Source of the DNA: Epiperipatus broadwayi
Taxonomy: Eukaryota > Onychophora > Udeonychophora > Euonychophora > Peripatidae
Reading direction: 5' to 3'
Length of the DNA stretch: 64,000 bases
NCBI GenBank assembly: GCA_028023455.1
Contig: JAQFVV010006238.1
Coordinates: 6,334,572-6,398,571 of the forward strand
Shown: positions 58,490 to 64,000 of the stretch, one piece after another
How the letters are laid out: the number at the start of each line of letters is the position of its first letter
Position numbering within the stretch: position 1 is the stretch's first letter
The notes under the pieces: generated by a model
The model's database searches: none
Seen by the model: only the letters and a program-made list of their open reading frames with translations
Told to the model about the DNA's origin: nothing
Program-made: the position numbers and the translations under genes

Positions 58490-58732
58490 ATAAAAAAAAT
58501 TTTTTATATTAAATGCTTTTATCGATAGTGCACTAAAAAGAAATAAAAAAATTGTTTCTTCAATCACAATAGCAAGGGATTGACTTAATTAATTTCTGGA
58601 CCCACCCACTCCCATCCTATGGTTTTATTTCAAGTTAAATCTAAAAACTCCAATTGTGGTTGAAAAAAACAATTATTTTATTTTTTTTTAGTGCACAGTC
58701 AATAAAAGCATTTAATATAAAAAAAATTTTAG
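58490..58732. repeat. MITE-like foldback, inverted arms about 78 bp
   Basis: The left arm (TATATTAAATGCTTTTATCG, then TAGTGCACTAAAAAGAAATA, ATTGTTTCTTCAATCACAAT; 58493-58570) is answered on the right (CAATTGTGGTTGAAAAAAAC, TTTTAGTGCACAGTCAATAA, AAGCATTTAATATAAAAA; 58651-58730) with few mismatches. The unrelated centre is about 80 bp. No coding capacity. Confidence 0.9.
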
Positions 58733-58998
58733 CTCTATTATTTTCAAGTTTTTAATATTGGCACGGTAAATAAAAATTTAAAACTATATTATAGTTGATA
58801 TATATATATCAGTAGATGTTTCTGCTATGAGTTAAACTGTATACCCCTTATGCATGCATCATATTTGATATATATATATATATTATAATACATGTGTTAT
58901 ATTGTAAGTGAACTTCATTTAACATATATAATTTTACTTTAAATCAATATCACACATATAGTATATGTAAATTATTACATATTTCTGCAATAAATTAA

Positions 58999-61067
58999 TA
59001 TATATATATTATAACGATCGAAATGTAAGTGAAGATCGAATCTAACCACAAAACAATATCTGCAACTACCAGGGCGCCATCTAGGCATTTGAGCCTAGAA
59101 AAATTTATAAAGTAGGCAGATACGCGCTGTTAAGATTCCACTTTATTTAAATATTCCGATCGTTAGCCCAAGTCACTAGCTCAGTGGAGTAGCAGAGATA
59201 ACAAAATATAAATTTCATATCTTAAATATAAAAGAATAAAAGCCACTGCCAGAAATTAACACATAAAAATATTTATTTACGCACATATAAAATAATATTT
59301 AAATTTTGATGAATAAATTTAACGTTTATATTTTTATATTGATCTTTAATTCTAAATTTAAGTAGATTGCAAATAATGAGTTTACTATTTATTTAGCTAG
59401 TCAAGTATGAATAGACTACATAGATCTGCATTTGAAAAGAAAATATTCTTCACTGATTTAACCTTAGGCCACAAATTTCGCAACCAAACTGGCGCCAATC
59501 CATCTGATACATTCATGTATTCAATGTAGCATGATACGACAACACAAAATACTATACTGTCAGGAAAGTACATCTGAACAATAAGTAGAAATAGAGGAGA
59601 CATTGACTCTCCACCAACAGGAATGTGACATCTGTTGGCAAGTAGAACAATAAACAAAAAACTCCATAGGAATGGACTGCGGTCTTCTGCCGACTTACAA
59701 ACCCATCCATAGGCAAACAGAGGGTGTGTGGCGTATATCTATAATCCTGCCCATAGCGGACCTCATACTACATCTACTAATTACACAAATATATCCAATC
59801 CATTGAACCAATTCAACTACGAAATGAATAACCTAAGATTACCCTCCCTTAATATAACTTTACAAAACTATATAGCCATTCACGCCCGACTTAAATTTAA
59901 CATTTAAATACGTTCGCACAAATGCATTTTATAAAATTTGTTTTAGAATGTTGAGTACAGATCAGCTGCACAGATTCCACGGTCAAAAACATTCCAAATT
60001 AAACACAACCGATCAAAATACAAAATCATCGATAAACGTCACTTGCATAGGGAATATACAAATCCCATTAGCATTCATTGTAAGATGCTTGCAGTGATAT
60101 CGTTGACATATATTCTAATCGAATGTGAAAACCACAACATTATCAACCACTAACGAATCTATGCAACGTCTATACCCAACCTAAATTTCATCATTTAAAA
60201 TTTAAACAATAAACAATTTATACAATAAGAAAAAAAAATGGAAATGATTTTTATCAATCGGAAAACATATAAAATTAAACATTATTAATTTGATTTTAAA
60301 CTTAAAAGTCAGATAGGAGTTCATAAACTTGAACAAAAGTTCTTAGTTATTTTTAAATTTAGAGTTCATGTCAATATAGCTTACAGTAGAAGAGTCCAGG
60401 TTCCTGTTGGCAATTCCTATGGCATCTCCATTGGAAGAAAATGTTCTGGAGGTAGCATTAGCTGGTTCCATTCTGGTATCACAGTCTTTTCATTTTATTT
60501 TTTTTTAAAACAAACAAAAAAAATGAGAGAGAATGGCAAGTGCATCTTACTGTTGTCATCAAATCAAGTTGAAAAAAAAACCCTCTGGAACTCAATATTT
60601 TTTCTTTTTATAGTCCTCCTATGGATTCCATGAACAAAAACGTCACTGTTCTGTTTTTTCGTTATGGTCCGGGCCTTTATTTGCTTCCATTGGTCAAGCT
60701 AAAATCTCTTTCTTCTCTTATCTAACCTTTCATCTGACTTTTTAACTAAACAGCTTTTAGATAATTAATAAACAATCATTTCCATTTACAGATTACAGGA
60801 ATTAATTAATACCTGTTTTTATTTTAACTTACATTATTTTTTTATTAAAATATTTTTATATTTCAATCTTGTATTTTTTTATTAAAAAAAATACGTTCAA
60901 ATACTTTTTTTTTTGTTTATTTTTAAAGTTTAGCATCTGTGCGAATATATATATATGTTTAACAAACATTTTAATTTTAGCGTTTAGTTTTTTCCTTTTA
61001 TTTGCGAACTTTTAAGTTTTTATTTTAAATTAATGTAACAACATATTTATATATCGTTACAATATAT
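58999..61067. mobile_element. 2.1-kb nonautonomous TIR element, copy 2
   Basis: Inverted ends ATATATATTATAACGATC (59000-59018) and ATCGTTACAATATAT (61053-61067) match those of 38793-40981. Modules follow the order head (59070-59290), B (about 59396-59905), A (about 59945-60110), C (about 60115-60190), then tail. Copy 1 has head, A, C, B, tail. Minus-strand frames here and at 39523-39708 share residues such as FFSN..LCSLFILD. This reflects repeat identity and is not evidence of a gene. Confidence 0.7.
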
Positions 61068-62673
61068 TCATAATGTTATACAATTTCTACTTTTGTTTTA
61101 AAACTTTTTTTTTTTTTAAAAAAAAGTAAACTAGAAAATTTGCATTATTTAAAACAATATCGAAAAGTTTTAAAAATCACAAATTTTTTCTTCAGTATTT
61201 TTTTTTTAAACAACTGTTTTAAAATAAAAATAAAGCTATCAATTTAAACAAAAAATCAGTTACTAATTTATTCTACATATATAATTATGTGCATATACAA
61301 AATCTAATATATACATTAAGAATTTAAAATTTTAAAAATATTAAATAGAAAGAAAAAAAAATTAAACTGCCCTCTTGCAACCATTATTTAAAACAAATGA
61401 AAATTTTAAGAATAAAAGAACTTTGGTTTCAAATAAATCATAAATATCCAAAATGCTTCAAATGTTTTTATGAAATGACAATATTCCTGTAATTTCCAAT
61501 TGTTTTATGTCAAGTTTAGATTCTTAAGATCTCTAATAATTTCCAAGAATGGCAAATTAAACAAGATTCAGTTTTTTCTACTTTTTAGTCAGATTACTTT
61601 ATTATTTTTCTATTTTTTAGTTGACTAGTACTGTTTACACAAAAGCAGTATTTTAAAACAAAATGTTTTTTACATATTATTTATTTAAAGCTAAAAACAA
61701 ATCTCAGCTGGAGCTAAATTCAAAAAATGTGGACATACAGACAGAAACATATACAACTATACAAGTTTATAAAAAAGCATTTAATTAAAATTGAACTGTT
61801 ACTAATTGAACTATTACTAAATGTGATTTTCGCCTCTTGAACTCTTTATAATAACAGCATGTTTCCAGCTTTTATTTTTTAGGTCACAATTTTAAAGCAT
61901 GTGTTTTAAAAATGTACAGATAAAAAATATAAAAGAATATACAGAAGAAACAGAAAATAAATTGATCACTACAATAATGAATTAAAGCAATAAAATATAT
62001 GAATATCAGATTAATCCAGTTTACATATTGCTTACAAGCTTGAAACTAGTCTGGAATATTGGATAGGAAAGCATAGGAGATTTATCATGCACTATTTTCC
62101 AGCATTTAGTTTATAAAATTTGCTATAGGTGGCATAGAGGTAGTAAAAAGGAAAAAAAGAAATACTAGCAAACAACTGCTGGAAAGTTGAAAAGAGAAGA
62201 ATAAGTAATAAAAGAATCTAAAAAAAATAATAAATTGAATATGCTATAGTACATGAAATCAAGACAACTGGAATGTTACAAGCATATACAGATGATGTAT
62301 GTCAGGAAAGAATATGAAAACAAACATTAAATAAGACATTTCCAGAAAAAAAAGACGGAAGGCAATTAGAAATTATGGATCAATAAAAAAAATTCCTAAT
62401 GAGATACAGTGTTTAATTTTTTTATGTTTATTTTTTGTTTCACTTGTTTATCATTATTTTTATCATTACATTGTTTTAAGATTCTAGTTTTATTTTAAAA
62501 ATTTATTTTTAAATTAAAATATGCAATAAAATTTATGATATTTGCAATGCATTTATGATGGGAAGAAATATGACTTAAATTAAATCTTAAAACTATAAAC
62601 AATTTAGAAAATTGCTCAGTTAATAAAATAATGGTAAAAAATAAAATTAGAATTGCTATACAGTAAAACACTA

Positions 62674-62724
62674 TTAATATCACATGACCAAAAACTATCA
62701 CATGATCAAAAACATCACATGACC
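62674..62724. repeat. Short tandem repeat of an ATCACATGA(C/T)C word
   Basis: Three units of roughly 19 bp, each built on TATCACATGACC or CATCACATGATC followed by AAAAAC or AAAAACT. The word is the same as the terminal motif of family A (CATCACATGATCACC). Confidence 0.7.
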
Positions 62725-63259
62725 TTAGCTTACACATATTGCTATTCATTAGCATTTTTTTTTTTAATTCCTCCTACACACACAAAAAAGGCTTGGATTA
62801 AAAAAGTAAAAAAAAATTTTAATTTATAAAAAGTAAAAAAATGTTTGCTATAAAAAGATGCTTTACATCCTTTCTTTAAAAAAATCGAAAAAGCTCCTTA
62901 CTGATAAAAGCCATAATCTAGAAAACAATCTAGGGATATTTATATAGGACAGGATTGGATAAGGAATGAAAAAGCACCATCATTTGACATCTTAAGCAAA
63001 AGAGTAGGGAAAATTATAAAAATCCAAAATTCCTGGTACCAGAGTTTTTTCAGATTTCTGAAATTTTTCACATTTCAAGAATAAAACCTTTACCCCCCCC
63101 CTCTTAAGTTTTATTTTGATTTATTGCTTCAATTACTGTTATATAAATATTTTATTCTGATATATATAAACTTTATAGATATCATAATAAACACCTCCAT
63201 ACGTCCCCATTCTTTTTAAATTCATATAAATAAAGATATAATAAAAGACAAATGACCCT

Positions 63260-63322
63260 CAAGATGCATTTCGTGCTGAACTAGCACTCACCAGTTGGCC
63301 CAGGTCACTTTCTCTCATATAT
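63260..63322 (-). repeat. Family B scrap
   Basis: TTTCGTGCTGAACTAGCACT then CACCAGTTGGCCCAGGTCA is the reverse complement of the arm centre (ACCAACTGATGAGTGCTGG... GAAAT). Only the centre of the arm remains, but like 13.6 kb it keeps an unmutated CACGAAAT. Confidence 0.65.
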
Positions 63323-64000
63323 ATCTTTATTATATGCAAAGTATTTATCTAGAGTAAATTGTTACATTTTCATTTACCATTGTAAACTTATGCTTATTTT
63401 TAATTGTTATATTATTAAAATAAATTTATATAACATACAAAAAGTATTGAATCTTAGATACTAAAATTAATATTTATTTTAATTTTTAACAAAGTGGTTT
63501 TATAATGCAGAGTAGGAAAGTTTATTATCGAAATTTGAAAAATTCAAAAGTTCAAAAAAAAACACATTAGAACCAGATATTTGAGATTAATCTGGAACCA
63601 GAGATTTTGGATTAATTGGAGGCTATCTCTTTTCTGCTTATAGTTAGATAAGGTGTTGTTTACAGATTCATTATAACTGAAATTAAATAAAACTAGTCTA
63701 AAACTCATGCACTTTTAAACAAGTAGACTTTTGAGGTAAATTTTTTTTAAAAAAAGGCAAAATAAATCAAGTAAGTTTGCAGTTAGAAACATTATTATTT
63801 GTTCTATCTAGTTTTATTTACTATTTGTAATCACATGGATTACTTTTTTGTGGAAATAAACTATCATCTATTTGAATTATTAGGATTCCTTAATAGCTTA
63901 GTGATTACGTTGATCATAATAAAACCAGAAATCACATTATCTGTTGTTTTCTTCCTTTTTTATCATAAACTTTCTAATCATGGTCTTTTTTTTATTTATA

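Larger units (their letters stand above)
61068..64000. other. AT-rich intergenic DNA with scraps
   Basis: No gene seen. Family A-like cores lie near 62035-62115 (TTGAAACTAGTCTGGAATATTG) and 62890-62945 (CTTACTGATAAAAGCCATAA then TCTAG... GGGATATT). A C-run lies at about 63093-63101. Confidence 0.45.

Noticed and set aside
39523-59657. Two minus-strand frames sharing a FFSN..LCSLFILD peptide (39523-39708 and 59397-59657)
   Set aside because: They sit in module B of the two TIR elements; similarity is at the DNA level and the flanking parts differ, so coding selection is not shown.
62674-62724. CRISPR-like array of short repeats
   Set aside because: Units are about 19 bp with almost no spacer, and the setting is a eukaryotic repeat-rich region.

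Overview
This is a strongly AT-rich animal (metazoan) nuclear window, very sparse in genes and packed with decayed transposable elements. By eye about three quarters of the bases are A or T. Only one convincing host gene is visible. It lies on the minus strand at 3259-4950 and encodes a 563-residue single-pass membrane protein: signal peptide, leucine-rich repeats, one Ig domain, a transmembrane helix, a long cytoplasmic tail and a class I PDZ-ligand C-terminus. The cysteine-capped repeat module joined to one Ig domain is the architecture of the kekkon family of protostome neural and receptor-modulating proteins. The organism is therefore most likely a protostome, with an arthropod the best guess; the species cannot be fixed from the sequence. 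A polypyrimidine tract plus AG just upstream of the ATG suggests that the whole coding sequence sits in one exon behind a 5'UTR intron.

The other ~62 kb has no credible host coding sequence. It is a graveyard of: (i) non-LTR retrotransposon (LINE) relics of at least two types. One is RTE-like with a TGA-repeat tail (21.7, 25.1, 26.5, 29.5, 38.2 and 43.7 kb). The others carry recognisable reverse-transcriptase C-terminal pieces (15.9, 17.4 and 49-50.5 kb). (ii) SINEs with tRNA-like or 5S rRNA-like heads (0.2, 5.2, 27, 29.8, 44.4 and 52.4 kb), one of them with a perfect 15-bp target-site duplication inside a LINE fragment. (iii) Two long (~2.1 kb) related elements with short terminal inverted repeats and rearranged internal modules (38.8-41.0 and 59.0-61.1 kb). 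(iv) Many short foldback or MITE-like elements from several families.

Region by region: 0-3.2 kb, SINE and TA/TACA-rich DNA. 3.2-5.0 kb, the kekkon-like gene. 5-15 kb, 5S-headed SINE, foldbacks and MITEs. 15-18.6 kb, a tandem duplication, LINE relics and a 300-bp palindrome. 20.9-21.2 kb, a large TTA microsatellite. 21.6-30 kb, RTE fragments and a young-looking SINE. 31-38 kb, mostly unassigned AT-rich DNA with family A copies. 38.2-41 kb, a LINE relic abutting a 2.2-kb TIR element. 41-48.3 kb, palindromes, including a 550-bp foldback. 49-50.5 kb, a LINE relic. 52-61 kb, SINEs, inverted pairs, MITEs and the second 2.1-kb element. 61-64 kb, AT-rich DNA with scraps.

The most notable pattern is how many unrelated repeat families occur here as head-to-head inverted copies, each able to form a long RNA hairpin if transcribed. 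No CRISPR array, rRNA operon, functional tRNA, viral genome or bacterial-type operon was seen. All family assignments are from reading the sequence by eye; no database search was possible.
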